Notes under the pieces: generated by a model
What the model saw: the letters and a program-made list of their open reading frames with translations, nothing else
Told to the model about the DNA's origin: nothing
Databases searched by the model: none
Translations under genes and position numbers: made by a program
Part shown: one piece after another, positions 1-15,600 of the stretch
Layout of the letters: each line of letters begins with the position of its first letter
Numbering within the stretch: position 1 is the stretch's first letter
DNA from: Beroe ovata
Taxonomy: Eukaryota; Ctenophora; Nuda; Beroida; Beroidae
DNA: 64,000 nt
Assembly: GCA_946803715.1 (NCBI GenBank)
Contig: CAMPET010000269.1
Coordinates: 9,997 to 73,996 of the forward strand
Reading direction: 5' to 3'

Positions 1-694
1 GGCTGGGAGTGTGGGGGGGGGTGGGTGGGACATTGGGTGCGAATAAAGTGGGGACATTGTTCCATTTTGCGTGCTATTGGATTTCTAGTTCAGAGCTCCT
101 ACAGCTGGTCAAGCTGTCGGAAGTTGCAGGTCTTCTGCCGCATACTGAATACTGATTCTCGGTGAATTATCCTCACGTTTCATTCCGATTACTCGGGATT
201 TATGCCGATTGTCGGGAAACCTTGGAGTGGGAGAGGTGGAGTATTTAACAAGCTTTGCAAGTGGTTTGCATTCCACTACATCTAATTACCAGAACTGCAT
301 TTCCAATATAATACTGCAGTTCATACACACCTTACTGTGTGTGTTTGTGTGTGTTTGTGCGTCTGTGTGTGTGTTTGTACTGTGTGTGTGTGTGTTTTTG
401 TGTACTCAGTACTGTGAGTGTGATGTGTTGGAAACCTATGAAATATTTCCCTGTGTTTAAACAAGTTACTCTATGGAATATGTGCACACAGGTATCAACA
501 GATATTGCCAGAGCAACAGTGCAGCTCTGCCTCTTCTCCCTTCCTCACCCCTCCCTATTTTACACTTATCCCGACATCGATAAAGCATTTCTTCATGAAA
601 CTTTTTCATAAATTCTGCTGTATCCGAACCAATTATCCGAACCAATTATCTGCTGTATCCGAACCAAATATCTACACATTCCTCTCATTTCCAG
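1..694. other. No exon identified; presumed SBF intron
   Basis: No convincing exon is visible. The stretch holds a G-rich start, a TG-rich microsatellite (about 335-400) and a repeated TATCCGAACCAATTATC-type phrase near 620-665. Because the first SBF exon found downstream (695) opens in phase 0 behind a good acceptor, this is most likely intron between the missing DENN-coding exons and the visible part of the gene. Confidence 0.5.
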
Positions 695-3600
695 CGTCTG
701 CCGACCGAAACACGGGAGTTGAGTCAGAGGCTACTCCAGCACGAGGCAAACATGACGTCACCACGACCCACAATCGGACCTCCTGAAAACCTGTGAGTTG
801 GAAAAGCGGGGATCGGAGAGCATGGGGGAGGGAAACTTCAGTTTTAGGGTGGGTGGGGATCGTGAGGATCACCTTTAACGGTGGTTTTTTCTTGGCTTCA
901 AGTTTTTTTTTCTGAATAGGAGAAACAAAGAACCCGGATTTTATATTTCGGAGAAATATGATCGAGAGCTCAATATCATATTTAGTGTGATGTGCACTGT
1001 GTACTGTGTGTGTCGGCGAAAATGCATGGCTTCCTCTAGGTTTATGAAAATGAAATCATATTTGGCTAGATGAACTTATAGACTCCAGTATTATTATCAT
1101 ACTCACCAACTTGTATTCTGATGACGTCATCATATCATACACGGAATTGTATTCCTAGAATTAGGTTTTCCGTCATCAGCAATCAGCATGCCACTGAGTC
1201 ACACGCGGAAACAGAAATGTCGTCGATTCGATGATGCATTTTTGTGAGTAATCAGTAGCTACTCTACTGAGACTATGTATCATCAATCACATAGACTGTA
1301 CTTTGTACAATGTACATTGCATTGTACGATGTATGTGTACGTATAAGGCTGAACATTGAACAATTAACTGTAAGTTGATCCAATTTAAATCAATTCTAGC
1401 AAAACTTGCGGAAATTTTTCATTTCCCATCTTCTGATATTGGTAAAGTCACAGCTATATTTATTACATCATTCTTTACATAACATACCCGGCTCTAATCT
1501 AATTTCACATAATATGTTATATGAGCACAGTGTAAGATGAGGAAGTACGGTGAATTATAGTGTCAGAGTGAGAGACCTATTATAATCCTTACACTCAAAA
1601 TTCTTATTCCAACCGAATACCCGCCAGTTCCTCCCAATCTCACACACTTTTCTCACTCTCGTCTCAACTTCCTTATCTTATTTCTCCTCACCTCCCCATC
1701 TCTCTCACAGAGACGAGATCAAGTTCCCCAAGCTGAGGGAATCACGTATCTCACAGCAGCTGGAAGAGTACGGGATCACGTTACAGAGCAGAAAACCGAG
1801 CATGTCAGCCGAAAAAAGTGAGTTTCTCCCGCTGTTTTCTCACCTGGGCCACTAATCAGGAATTGCCTGCATTCCCTATCTTAATACGGCCCTCTATGAC
1901 AGTACATGACTTGTGAAGTTCCAATGTAGGGTATTGTTTGTTTAAGATGATATGTACAATGTACATTGTACATAATACAATTTCTAAGTGCTTTGATCTT
2001 ACGTTTCTCCATCCCCCTACTTTGCTCTACAATTACCTCCCCCTTGGTTCGAAGTAGTTCGGAATTTGGGATTCTTACCATCACCACTTTACTCGAATAT
2101 TGTACCCTTTTCAGCACCCACACTTACCCTCTTCCCCCCCTAAGATTTTCCAAATCCTCTCATCCTCTATTCCTCTTATCCTCTATTTCTTAATCCTCTA
2201 ATCACTCCTCTCCCCAGGTCCTCATGACAAGATGACAATTATCAAGGACCGTGCCCTCCCCTCTGAGGTGACCCCGTACAGGACAGCCAAGAGAAAAGCA
2301 GAGCTGAGGAAGATGAATAATGCGCTGCTAAACTGTCTTACTGCCATGTTTAGCAACCAGATATTCAATGCACGGAAGGTAGGAAGATGGTTCTTGAATA
2401 ATCAAGAACTTCGAGAATGTTCTTTCTTACCATTGCTCTTTTATAGTAGTTCAGGATGATCAAAGATCGCTATCTACGAGAGATAGTATCTTTGAGATCA
2501 AGACGATATCTTGATCACATCTGAATTAGTGAGGAGAGAGGAAATGTTTTTCATCTCTCTTCTTCATGTAACGATTTGGATGTAACCGGTTACAGCTCTT
2601 AGCGACATTGACGAATGTGTAATTGCCAATTAAGTAATAACTTAATAAGTTACACAATGGATAATGGAGAAGGAGCGTTGTTACGTTGCCTGTATGTGTG
2701 ATCACTCCATATGTGTGTGATCACATACTAGATTATTCTTTCTATGAATGATCACTCATTCAATGTGTGATCACTCACTTAATGTGTGATCAGTCACTCA
2801 AGAACGGAGAAAGGAGAGTGGGTTCTGCATTTCATCCGGAATTCTATTGCTCCGGAGTGTATATTTCAGTTACGAGTCCAAGACACTTATTATTCTCTTT
2901 CTCAGCGAAGTGACGAAATTTTGCTCGTGAAATTTCAAATTTTCTTCTTTCTCCTCTTCAGAAAAGGGGGTCTCATCCGATGCCCAATGCCCATAATTTC
3001 GCAATTTAGGGGATGACCCCCTAAACACAAACCTAACCCAAATTCAGATCCTGCCCTTGGCGAAAGACGCTCTCGCGTACTCCAGTGTCAGGAATAACTT
3101 TGTGGCGGAGCTCAATAAAATCCCCAATTCCTCCACGTCTCTGTCACATTCACAGTTTGACATTCTTGCAGTCCTCATCAACACTGCACTTGAGGTAAGG
3201 ATTCCTTGGATTTGAGATTTGAACATGTAGTTTCCTAGTGGATTCCATGTTTTCGAGAATTTGAGATCAATTGGACATCCAAGTTTCTTGCTATGTCAAG
3301 TTGCCATTATACATTGCGTGTACTGCTTTACCGCAATTTTCGAACGCATGTCTGCAATGTAGAGACCGAGCTCAATTTCAGAATGACCGAGGTGTGGACG
3401 CGGGTGACTTTGCTATCAAGATCATGCCGCTAACTGACAAATTCTGTCGGGTAAGTCCAGGATATAGCACTTCATAGGGGTGTTGTTCAGGAATTGATCA
3501 CAAATTCCAACAGTTTTTTGACAAAATCATCATTTTCTTTTCCCACGCCTGAGAATGATCATCAATGAGGTACTTGACTCAATTATTGTACCTTTTATCT

Positions 3601-6583
3601 GTCACTCTAAGTTTTCCCTGGTCTAATTTTTCATACTTTTGTACTAAGTACACTGATATACATGACACATAGGTAGGCCGTAGGTACTATCGATGGTAAG
3701 TATGGACATTGAACATTTACTTACCAGTGTCAGAAGTACAGTGATGATGATTTAATACGAATACCTACTACTGAGATATATTGGCAGATATCACAAACAC
3801 ACCAGATTTCGTATTATATACTTTCCTATTGACAGATCTACAGAGCAGTAACAGTATTGTTGTGTGTAATTATCGTCAAGTTGACTGTGTGTTTGTGTGT
3901 GTTTGTATGTGTTTGTAAGGCTTCCTGCATCAGTTATTGCTGAAATAAGCCGACAGGATGGTTTTATCCCCATCATAATGCGACAGAAATAAGTATCTCA
4001 AATTGTGACGAGCACCCCTGCAGGTTTTCTTGCTTGGTTTACAATGATACGGATGTAATTATAAAAAGACAAACCAATGCAGTTATAGCTGATGTGTTTC
4101 ATCAAAGGAGTTTTTCCGTGTAGATTCAGACTTACACTGTGAAGTAATGACAGGAACAAGCCGTGAACAGATTAAGTGATGAAGTATGAAATGTGCGCGT
4201 GTTTTTTGGATAAAGATGTCCGCGTGTGATAGATATCAGCAGTTAATATTAGTTGTGGAAAACGCAAATGCGAGCGAAAAGTTTGACGTTCTCTGAAATG
4301 AGAATATTTGATCAAAGATCTAAGCATGTACTTAGATAGCCATTGCTGAAACATCCCAAGTATTTGTGGTCGATTGTCGAGTTTAAAACGTAAAAATGAT
4401 TGCAAAAAACAAGTTGATTATCAAAGTTGCTTGTTTTTGTTGATTAGAATTCCATTGTCTGGAACATTGTTACGAAGTGACGACTTTCGAAATAATGCTA
4501 AGAATGAAATCATGCAATGTGGTGATTTCACTTGTTAATTTTCTTCGGTAAATGTTTGGCTTGGAGCCAAGAAAAACACATTGTACAACCCCTCTTAGAT
4601 GTTGAAAGCTGAAGATTTTAAAATTGTTACTCACTTCAATCTATGATTGACGTGACGGGGAAACCAACAAACAAAACATTATGTAAATTTCATGCATTAT
4701 TTACCCTCCTGGATGTGATATGCCTGCTAAGCTTGTCAGGAAGGATAAATTCGAGCGAAACATAAATATTCATGCGCTTCCAGATGTGTGTGTGTGTCAG
4801 TGTGTACTGTGTGTATGTGTGTTTGGTTGTGTACTGGAACTGTCACATTATTGACAGTTGATGTCAACTTACACTTGTCTCTCTTGATAAAACTGGATCC
4901 AGCCTCAAAATTAGTGAGAATATAATTAGACTAATTAGAGTTAATCGCTCTCTAATTCTCCATATACCCTCGGATATCTGAATATTCATGTCATGTATGA
5001 TGTTGCTCATCGTCATAATCTTTATGAAGGAGTAGGTACCAGGTGTTTCAAGAGCTTACATATTATTACACACAATATTTAATATTCGTAGCAGTCCAAT
5101 GTTCATAGCATAAAATCTTATGGGATAAACTAGTAGAATTTTAAGTGAAGTATTGTTGAATTTTGGTGATTGGACATTGGATAACATTCACTTTGTCTAC
5201 CTCTGAGAATCGAGTTGAATTATGAAGGAGTAGGTACAACTATCAGCGTCTGGTGTGTGCTTGACTGATAGACCTGTTCTATGATTTCACTTCATTTCCG
5301 AGAATTGATGCATTTGTACGGAATTGTGTGATTGGAATCTATGCCAAGACTGTGGAAATACTTCCTTGACACCACTCTTCCTTTACACCCTTCTTTAGCA
5401 ACACTCTCCCTTGACACCACTTTCGCGAACTATAGCAAAGTTTTTCTCCTATCTTGACTCTTCAAACTGTACGTGGGTCTAAGTACAGCATTATGTCACA
5501 TTTCAACACCATTCTGCTATACAATTACTATAGTACTGCTCATGTATAATACTGCTGTAAACCTTTGGTACCACGAAATTGGACAGCGGACTAAAATTGA
5601 ATTGGGGAGAGTTTAAATATATATCAAAAGCTAGAGGACAGAATCATTAATCACCCTATACATAGTATCAAGCTAATAATGGCATTTTATGACTCCATGC
5701 TTTTAGAAATCAAAAATTACATTAAAAAGTCTGTCGATAGTTTGACAGTTTGCCCTCAGCTGACTGTCTCTGTTTCAGCAACTGCAGTACGGTACAGTTC
5801 AGTTTATTTACACGTGCGTGCAGCATCATACCATATGGAGGGACGTGCAGTTCTGGGAACGTGCTTTCTACTGTATCGTGCAGGTAACCATGACAACATT
5901 GACACCACTTTGACTCTGACACCACTTTCACTCTGACACCACTTTCACTCTGGCACCGTTTTCACTCTGACACCACTTCTTATTTCTCACCAATTTGACG
6001 ATGATTGTTTTTCTTGACACCTCCTTTGACACCACTTTCTCCTCAGCAACATATCCTGGATGTATTTGAAACTATGGAAAAGGAGGGAAAACTCAACCTC
6101 AGTTACACAGATGAAACGTTGTTGAAAGCGTAAGTTCTCGTGATACCAAGAGCAATCTTACAAATTTTGCGAAAACCCCCTCAAAAAGTTTCTAAAAATA
6201 GATCGCGAACTTTCGCGCCATCAATTTCTAAATCACTGATATGGAAGCTTCTTATTGTTCAAGTATTTGCTATGGATATCATTGAGTAGGTAACCATGAT
6301 TGTTTGTCGAATGTGGTATTACAATACGCAGTACTAGATAATAGTACAACCACGTCAAGTGTGGGGAATGTGTGTCTGTGTCTGTGTCTGTGTGTGTCTG
6401 TGTCTGTGTGTGTGATTATAACTACACTTTGCTACATAAATTGGTGTGATAGTGTGAGTGTACACTAATCACGCAATCTCTCTCGCTGCTATGCACTAAC
6501 ATAATGATGCATATGTGTGAGATACTGTCTAAATGGTAAACTAAATTGCATACACTAACGTCACCTAGGTATATTCAACACAT

Positions 6584-6624
<41 letters not shown>

Positions 6625-9600
6625 NACACACACGCACACACACACACACGCACACACACACTCGCACACACACACACAAAATTGTACAAACACTGACGTA
6701 GAACATACACTAACTTCTGTACATGTGCAATTATAGGGTTTCTGCCTATAACAACAGTACATTGCGCTAATAATAACCCATCATTTCCCGCGAATTCACT
6801 CTGTACAATCACACATATTCTGTACGATCACGCAATTCTACAATCAATCACGCTGAATCACACACTTTCACTACGGCTTCTCTCCCCATCTCGTTATTAT
6901 TTCTTCATTCGAACAGACACCTTCTTTCCAAGCCTATAACTGGCACACGCTTGAGATGACAGAATTATCCTGGCATCTGATTGGTCCAACACCGATTCAC
7001 TGCTCTTCCCTGATTGGTCGGAAGTCACGTGACCCTGAAAGTGTCCAGCATAAAAATATAATTTTAGGTAAATTCCCTCTCTCTCTCCCTGGCTCGTATA
7101 TTGATGTTCACAAACATATAGTACAGCTTTGTCATAGCAGGGCATTCCAGTCTGTATTTTTAACAAGGTGATGAAAAGTGTATACTGCTTCACTGTATTT
7201 AGCTGCAGCGACCTCTCGTTCTCCCTACCGGATTAGAGATTCGATACCGATATATTTGCAGAGGGTCGGATCACACTTTTATCTTCACTTGCTCCACTGA
7301 GATTGGAGAAAAAAATGTGGTCTAGTATGAGATTGGAATGTGGTAGAACTTGAGTCAATCGATTCTGCGGAGGGTAAAACAGTACAATGACACACGATCA
7401 ATTCATTGTACATCGCTCTAAGCACATTTACACGGAGCCAACCTCTAATTTGTGCATGATGTAAACATTTTCATGAACGAAATTAGTGTTCATTTCTGTC
7501 ATGTATGGAACGCGCGAAATAGCGACGAGACTGTGAGCTAAACGCGCAACAGTAGTGGGAACGCGCAGCACTGCGCGGCGCAGCGCGCGTGACCTGGATT
7601 TGGGTTCATCTCAAGAATTAGATCATCGCGCGCTACGCGTACGTGTTGAGATGGGAGAATTTATTTCTATTTCAACATCGAACTGATTTTTGAATATTCT
7701 GAAAAACTCATGAATAAATTTGTGTTCAGTTCCACAGTGGAGAAACATGCACAGTCAATGCAAGAGATATCACAGAGGGCTCTGATACATTCTGCACTTA
7801 GAGTAAGTTCCACCTGATGATTTGAATATCTCCTATTCTCACAAGTTTTACCTCTAAATCCCCTTCCTTGACCGCCATTTTCTACCTACAGCTACTAGCA
7901 TGGAAAGAATGGAGTCAGGAGATGCATGACGAGGTTAAGACTCAGGAGGAAACTACAATTATTGGACAAGTCCGTCACTTCTGTAGCAGGATCATCTGGC
8001 TACTGGTGAGAAATACACCCTCATACGCTGTCTCAGATTGCACTACAAGTTCACTCTGAGTATCATATATCTACTTACTATCACTGTGACTGTTACAGGT
8101 CCCGCTAAATGTGGTTCATGAGGAGGACAACTCAGCTTTCCAGCACATGGAGGACATTGAACATGCGTTTGAACATCTCAACAACTTTCCCAGTTCGCCC
8201 CTCTGTAAAGAACCGAAACGGGTAAAATCAGAAATTGCCTTATCCTTGACACCACTTTTACCTTGATAGATCTGAAACAGTATGTTAATGTACTGTACAA
8301 TTCATTGCAGACGTTGGACAACCACGAGATAGTTGAAATAGTTGAAAAGTTTGTGGAGAATATTGTCATGAAGTGTCACGTGAAGCACTACTCGGAGATC
8401 GATAAAATCCGCGGCATCGTGAGTACCAATTCGACTTTTTTCCGTCTTCTCAGTGTCTCAACAATTATTAATCATATAAAACTTGGGGACCATCTCCAAC
8501 TATCCTCTTCACTCCTCTCCACTCCACGTTTCTCCACTCCTTCATTTTTCCATTTCCTAATTTCTACTCATTTCCCCCGTCCCAGATCCCTGACATGCTG
8601 ACCATGCACTGCGAGACACTGGAGGACGTGAGCGTCCACGCTGCAAAGTTACCACCCGTCGAGAAGACCACGTTCCTCAAAGCTCGTCTCGAACTCCCGC
8701 CCCTGGTGTCACTGGAGCGGTTTGTGGCAGATCCAGTACACGTGTACATGTTGCCCATACCGAGCACAGGCTCGTGTGTGGAACCTCAGGTTGGTGTGGG
8801 GGAGAGTGGGTGGCCGTGGGAGTTTCGGGGTTGGATAATTTGAATCGAGTGAGATCTAGGGAATAATTAGTGCGGCGACCAAACGGCTTCTTCATTATGA
8901 AACTAAAATATTTTTGAGTGATCACAATGGATGATTTTTCAGGTTTTGCCCGCTGAAGGGGTTCTCTATCTCACCAACTATCGAATCATTTTCCGTGGCT
9001 ATCCACGGAACAGCGATGATGAGAATACAGTCATCTATCGGTAAGTGGGGGATATGGTTCTTCCAGATGTTTCGATCTTCGTAACTTTCCCACTTTCCGT
9101 GCTTTAATCCCTTTCACCCCTAACCTTCCTCCTAGGACGATGCCTCTGGGATCAATCTACACGCTCGAAGATCCTGAGCGGACCAAAGTTATTGAAGATT
9201 CCGACACCGAAGACCACAATGAAGACTTCCTCAATCTCGATCAGGAACTCCAAATCTTCTCCTTGACCTGCCAATTGTTCCGTATCGGTTTCTTCAACGA
9301 ACAGAGTTACGACGGAGTCGAACAGTTCAAACGGAAACTCGTGAACCTCCGTAAAGTTACGAAGATCGTTCACACATTCGCGTTTGTTCGCTCCGAACCG
9401 GACCACGTTGCCCGAGCTGGTGGCGCTGATCGAGCGACCGCCGCCAAAAACCGGAAGAGCATGCACATCGGCCACAGTGCGCCACCAAAAACTCAAGCAG
9501 GGACGTCCGCCGCTCCGAACATCACGAAGAAGGATCGGAAAACTGACGATAGCCCGAAACCACTGAACGACCGACTGAAAGTATCGGAGGGTCTGAGTCA

Positions 9601-12600
9601 TAGTCCGAGTATGGCTAGTTTAGTCTCAAATGGAGACGAGCACAGTGAGAACATGTCCCTCGCATCCGGGGTCACGTCCACGAGTATCTTCGGTCACAAC
9701 GGCAGTTTCCGGATTAAACGAACTAAAAAACGGCAGGTCCTGAAATACCGGCCCGAGTTTTCATACTGCGAAGACTTCGCTCGGCTCGGTTTTGGTGGTT
9801 TTAACGATATCGGCAAAACCTCGACCAAGGGACCGTGGCGGTTGACGGCCGAAAACAAAGACTATAACCTGTGTCGTAGTTACCCTGCCATTCTCATCGT
9901 GCCGTCGCTCACCTATGACATTGAGCTGCATAACGTGGCTCGGCAATTCGACCGAAACCGGTTCCCGGTGATATCCTGGCGACATCCCAAACGTCCTGCC
10001 ACGTTACTCATGCGTAGTGCCGGGATAGTCCGTCGAGGAGTTATGGACAAGATAAACGCGGCACAGAAAACCTTTGCGTATCGGGTGAAGGGGAGCCAGG
10101 CTAGACCTGCCACTGATCTGCCCGACACTGGGTTCAGGTCCGAGCACACTGAGAACTATCTGAACGTCCTGGTTCACAGTATCAAGCAGTTGGTGAGTGC
10201 AATCGCGTGGTGAAATCGCATTGTGTGTTATCGTATGATATCACGGTTATATCACACTTAAAAATCGTATTGAAATTTGAGTTTGATAAGTACATCAGAT
10301 CCTTCCTACTGGAGTTGATCTCTCAACCATTCTTCAGCAAGCAAACTGCAAGTCCACGGCGTTCAACCCCCACAAATCCAAGCCTCATCACCTCCAGAAG
10401 TTTATATTCCGTGGAATGACAAAGTTGAAGGAGAACTTCTCCATGAGCTCGGAAAAACTCTTCAACAACTACTCAGGTAGATCCATGCAACCGTGAATTT
10501 CAGAAGAGTTTGGCAATGAATTCCGTTTTTCTGCAATCGAAATTCCGATGAGAATTCGTCACCCCCTGTTCCTTCATTTCTAATTTCTCCCTCCCCCTAT
10601 TTCTCACCCCCTCTCCTCCCCCAGCATTTCAATTTCCCCTATTTCTCACCCCTCCCCTCCCCCCAGCGTCCCAAGCTGCGCTGTCCCACATTCCCGAGGG
10701 AGATGCCATGGGGCAGCTCCTAGAGGAGGACGAGGAAAACACCAAGATAACACTGTTTGTTATCGGACGATATCACGATCTCAAGGTACAGCAATCAACC
10801 ATTAACTAGAATATCCTAGATTTTAATGGAATTTCGAATGGACATTACCACCCGAATGTTGCTGGACGGATTGCCGGGAACAAGTATCACGACTTCAAGT
10901 ATAAGAGAAGAAGGGAGAGGAATTTTGTAGAATTTTAACAGAGTTCCGAACTACCCGTCATTGATTCTGATGGACTTATTGTCAAAATCAAGTATCGATA
11001 TAATATGGGGTAGGAGAACACTTTGTGAATATCATATTTTCAGAATGCGAGGATGGAAAATTACACGGAAGTTGAGATGATCGGAATTGAGGACAGTCAC
11101 TACCGAGAGGTGGGTCTAATTTTTCCTGGATCTAGAAAATTTCTAATCTGAAATTCAAATACCACCATGACCATCTCGGGTTTGTAATGGACTCTGATCA
11201 TCATTTGATCTCCAGGTTGCTAGGTCGTATGAATTGTTGATGGCGGCACTCTATCCTGAATCAGAGAAATCAGATTTCTGGACCCAGATTGAGAATAGCA
11301 ACTGGCTGGAACAGGTGACCATTTCTCCGACTTTACATTTCTCCTAGTATACCCGATGTTCCCAACTATTTCGATTCGAGATTGTCAAATGGCAATTTCC
11401 GAAGATTAGTCTTATAGACACGTAAAACAATTGTGTTTTGAGGTTTGGAACTCAATATGTCAAATAAATTATAACTGGAGCTAAATATTCACATAAAATC
11501 AGAAAGTGACGAAACCTAATTACTTTACATTCGAGAACTTAATGATAACCCAAACGGAAAATGTTAGATAAGATGGAAAAACCAAAAGCGTTTACAACCC
11601 ACATTTGACAGTAAATTTGAAAACAGTCTTGTAGAAATCGTGTTTTCTTGAGATATGATCATCTAGAAGATATGATCATCTAGAAGATATGATCATCTAG
11701 AAGATATGATCATCTAGAAGATATGACCATTTCCTTAGTAGATGTCAGTCTAGTAGATGCCAGCGGTCATCGACTCAGGGAGGAGCTCGGTGATGTGAGG
11801 GACACAGGGTCGGATGTACTCCCCTGACTTGGAATCGTTAGACTTGAACCACCGTCGGATGGGGCTCCTGGAATACGTGGGGTCGTTAGTGGGGTTGTCC
11901 AGAGAATTGAAGTGATTATACCTTGTATGATTTTTAGAGAAGTTAAAAGCACTTCCCGGTTTGAGAGAGCTATTCGCCCCTTAACTTACCTGTAGGACCA
12001 GAATTTGTCCATAAAGTCGGCGATCTTGGCGTGTTTTCCCTCCCCGAACGCTTGGGGCACGAAGTTCTTGATATCGTACAGACACGCATAGAGCAGGTAA
12101 TCAGCGTGTATGGGCAGAGTGTCCCCCATGATAAACGGTCCCTCGAGCAGCTCCTCCAGTTTGGTGGCAAACTGCTCGTACTTGGACATGAACCTACTCC
12201 GGGCATACTCAGGGTCAAAGTCCTTGCCCTCCGGGCTGTTGGGAGCGTAGCAGATCTTGTTGATGAGGTAGACCATGGAGTTCATGATTCCCACACAGAG
12301 CTGTTCAACTTTCTCTGAGCGGTCCAACATGGCTGCATCTTCGGGCATGAGGAAGTATTTGGAGGCAATAGCACGGACCAGAGCGACGGTCTCCGTCATT
12401 TTGTTGTCCAGATCCATCCAGTTTTTGGAGGTGTCGTCCTTTTCCTTGAGCCAGTCTGGACAGTGGTCCATGTAGGAGGCTAGGTCACCTGGGGATATAG
12501 GAAGTGAGTGGTGGGGAATGGGGGAGTTAGTGGTGAGCATAGGGAGTGGGGGGAACTGTGACCTTATGGAGTAGTGAGAACTGTGAGCATAGGGAGTGGG

Positions 12601-15600
12601 GGGAACTATGAGCATAGGGAGTAGTGAGAATGGAGGAAAAGGAGCTGAGAGAAAGGGGAAGTCGAGCTCATGCGAAGTTTGTCGAGAGATGTTCATTGAC
12701 TTACCTTCACAGACATGTTTCTGTTGCTCATCCGACAGTATCATTCGTGAGGTGAGCATCATCCTACAGACCTTGGAGTCGATAGCTTTCATTGGCATGG
12801 TGAGAGAGAGGAGGTTGGACCTTGCTGTGGAGAGAGTTTTCATGGTTACATGGGGAAGGGTGCATCGTCATGGTAAAAATTCAATAGAACTGTCTTGGTG
12901 AAAATCCTGGAATTTTGCAAAAGTTTAGAAGTATCGTGGGCATTGTATGACATTGCAAGTCATGACAAGAAGAATGATCATTGATCATGATAGAACGATA
13001 ACCATTAATGATGACTCGGCTAGGAACATTGTACTTTATATACAAAGTTCCTTTATTAGATTAATCAAGGAAATTAGTGTTTGGTGACATGATAAGGAAA
13101 CCGAGTTAATTGTTAATTTCCCCCAAAACTCCCTCTATTGGGCATCTCTCATTAACCCCTCTATTTGGTGTTAATTGGAAGAGACGCTACCTATAGGAAG
13201 GAAGAGCTTGCAGGAAATGCTGGAAAACTGCGATTTGCTAATTAATCGCCGGATCATTACAACGAGATATAATCTTGTCTGGAGAAAAATCACGAACAGT
13301 TTACCAAAAAGTAGCTAAAGAATCCCCAGACCTCTATATTAGCATCCTTGTCTATGCTTTTCGTCAAGATATTCACCTCTTAATTCCAACGTTTCTCCCC
13401 CAGATTCAGAAGATTCTGGAAACTTCGTGTGCTCTGGTTGAACTGATGGACAAATGGGGTGTTAGTGTGTTGTTAGCACTTGAGGATGGAAGTAACATCA
13501 CTGCTCAGATCAGTAGTTTGATACAGCTCCTCACGGATAAACATTACCGTACTATCAAAGGGTGAGTTGTTGTTAGGGAGTGTTGTTAGTATAGTTGCTA
13601 GGGAGCGTTGCTAGGGTATGTTACTATCGTGGTTTGTGGGGATCAGCGATGCTATGTAATCATTTAGAAATTCGAATTTTTTCCACAAAATTATCACTTC
13701 AGTTTCAACGTCCTCCTTGAGAAGGAATGGCTCTCGTTCGGGCACCGGTTCTCACTCCACGGCCGACAGACGAACGAGAAGGAGGATAACTTCGCTCCAA
13801 TCTTCCTACAATTTCTCGATGCTGTCTACCAGATTCACCGGCAGTTCCCCCACTGTTTCGAGTTCAATGAGTTCTACTTGGAGACACTGGCATATCATCA
13901 CTGTAGTATGAGGTGAGCGGGGGAGTGGGGTTGAGCATAGAGTGGGGCTAGGGAGTGGCTAAGTTCAGAGTGGGGGAAGAAAGAAAGGGGTGATGAAAGT
14001 TCTGACTTAATTCTTCCAGATTCCGTACATTCGTGTGTGACAGTGAGAAGAAGCGGAGTCAAGCTCTGGGTATATGTCGGATGGAGGATGACAGCAGAAC
14101 TTCCACTCCAGAGGTGAGTTGATGGTGTCACCAGCCGGTGTCAACAATACTGACACTGGTGTCAACAGTACTGAGACTGGTGTCAACAGTACTGAGACTG
14201 GTGTCAACAGTACTGACGCAGGTGTCAGCAGTACTGACACATAGTGATGCTCTAACGCGATAACGAGACATTACAATCGATTCTGAAACAGAGTATCAAC
14301 AACGAAACATTGATCAATTGCATAAACATACTTTTTCTGAAAATCAAACACGATAAAAATTTTCTAAATCAGCCAGAAATCGCTCAAAGTTTCTCTATGA
14401 ATCACAGTCTCTATGTCCTAAGTATAAACATGATCATAACACAATTATCTTCAAGGTCATTACGCGAATGCATTGATCATTGATCATCACGATATATCAC
14501 TACATGAACTATGATCCTCACTATTTGATCCTCACTATATGATCAGAACTGTTTGAGAATTTCCTCCACCGCGGCGAGCGACCCCTCCACCCATCCCTGG
14601 AACGGGCTCCACGCCTCGTTACACACAAACACCCTACTCCGAGGGAAGGGACGGGCGATCGCTCTCCTCACTTCCCGATCATCCACCCCTCTCTTCCACT
14701 GGTGGATCGCCACCGGATTATTGCAACTCTCCTTCCTCCCTTCACACCCACAATTCACATCCACACACTGGCCATCCCACCGTGTATACGTTGTCAGCAG
14801 TGGATACGGGATATCCTCCGTTTTGAACAAGATTTTCAGTTCTCGTATCACTTCCTCCACGACGTCGAGGGATGCGGGGGTTAGTTTGGGGTATTGGCTC
14901 TGCAGTTCCGATGTGAAGACCCCCGGAAGGCTCTGTAGGTCACTCCAGAATCCTGAGTTGGTGAGATCGCAGTACATGGTCAGGGCACAGAGGTCGCTGT
15001 TCTTGTCGTAGAATGGGTAAACCTGAGGGACGGACATTTTGCGGAGTGGAAATGAGGGATTTTGTATGATTGATTGAATGACCACCGCGGAGTTTTAGAA
15101 TCTGAAACCACCATGATTGAGCTCAACAACCTGAGCTTGAAACTCCTACAATACCGTCACATGATTATAAACTTACCATGGAAATTGGCAGATTAGTTGT
15201 GCTCTCTCCGTATAGCTTGTGTTTCCCGAAAGTGTTCCACCACGGTTTGGCAAAGTAGAAGTTTATCTTGGTCATCTCCACATCAATAACACTGTCGGTC
15301 AGCACTCGCAACTGGGTCGACATCGCTTCTCCGTCAGAGTAGCCCGAAATTTTCATCTCCAACTTTTCAAATGATTCCCGGGGAATTGCCAGGATCAGGT
15401 TTCTTGCACGGAGTTTCGTCTTTGAACCAATGGTCAAATCCTCGACTTCCAGTACCGAGATATCGGAACCGTTTTCGTCCCCTGCATCGTTAACTGTGAC
15501 AGAAACGACTTTTTGTCTGAGTGTTGCATCCCAGCCATCAGGCAGGATTGCCTTTACACTCCTCTGTAGAGCGTAGACCAGGCTGCTGAAACCTGTCAAG

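Noticed and set aside
9152..9601. 149-aa antisense frame
   Set aside because: It is the shadow of the large SBF exon 9136-10192, whose sense translation shows GRAM and myotubularin features.
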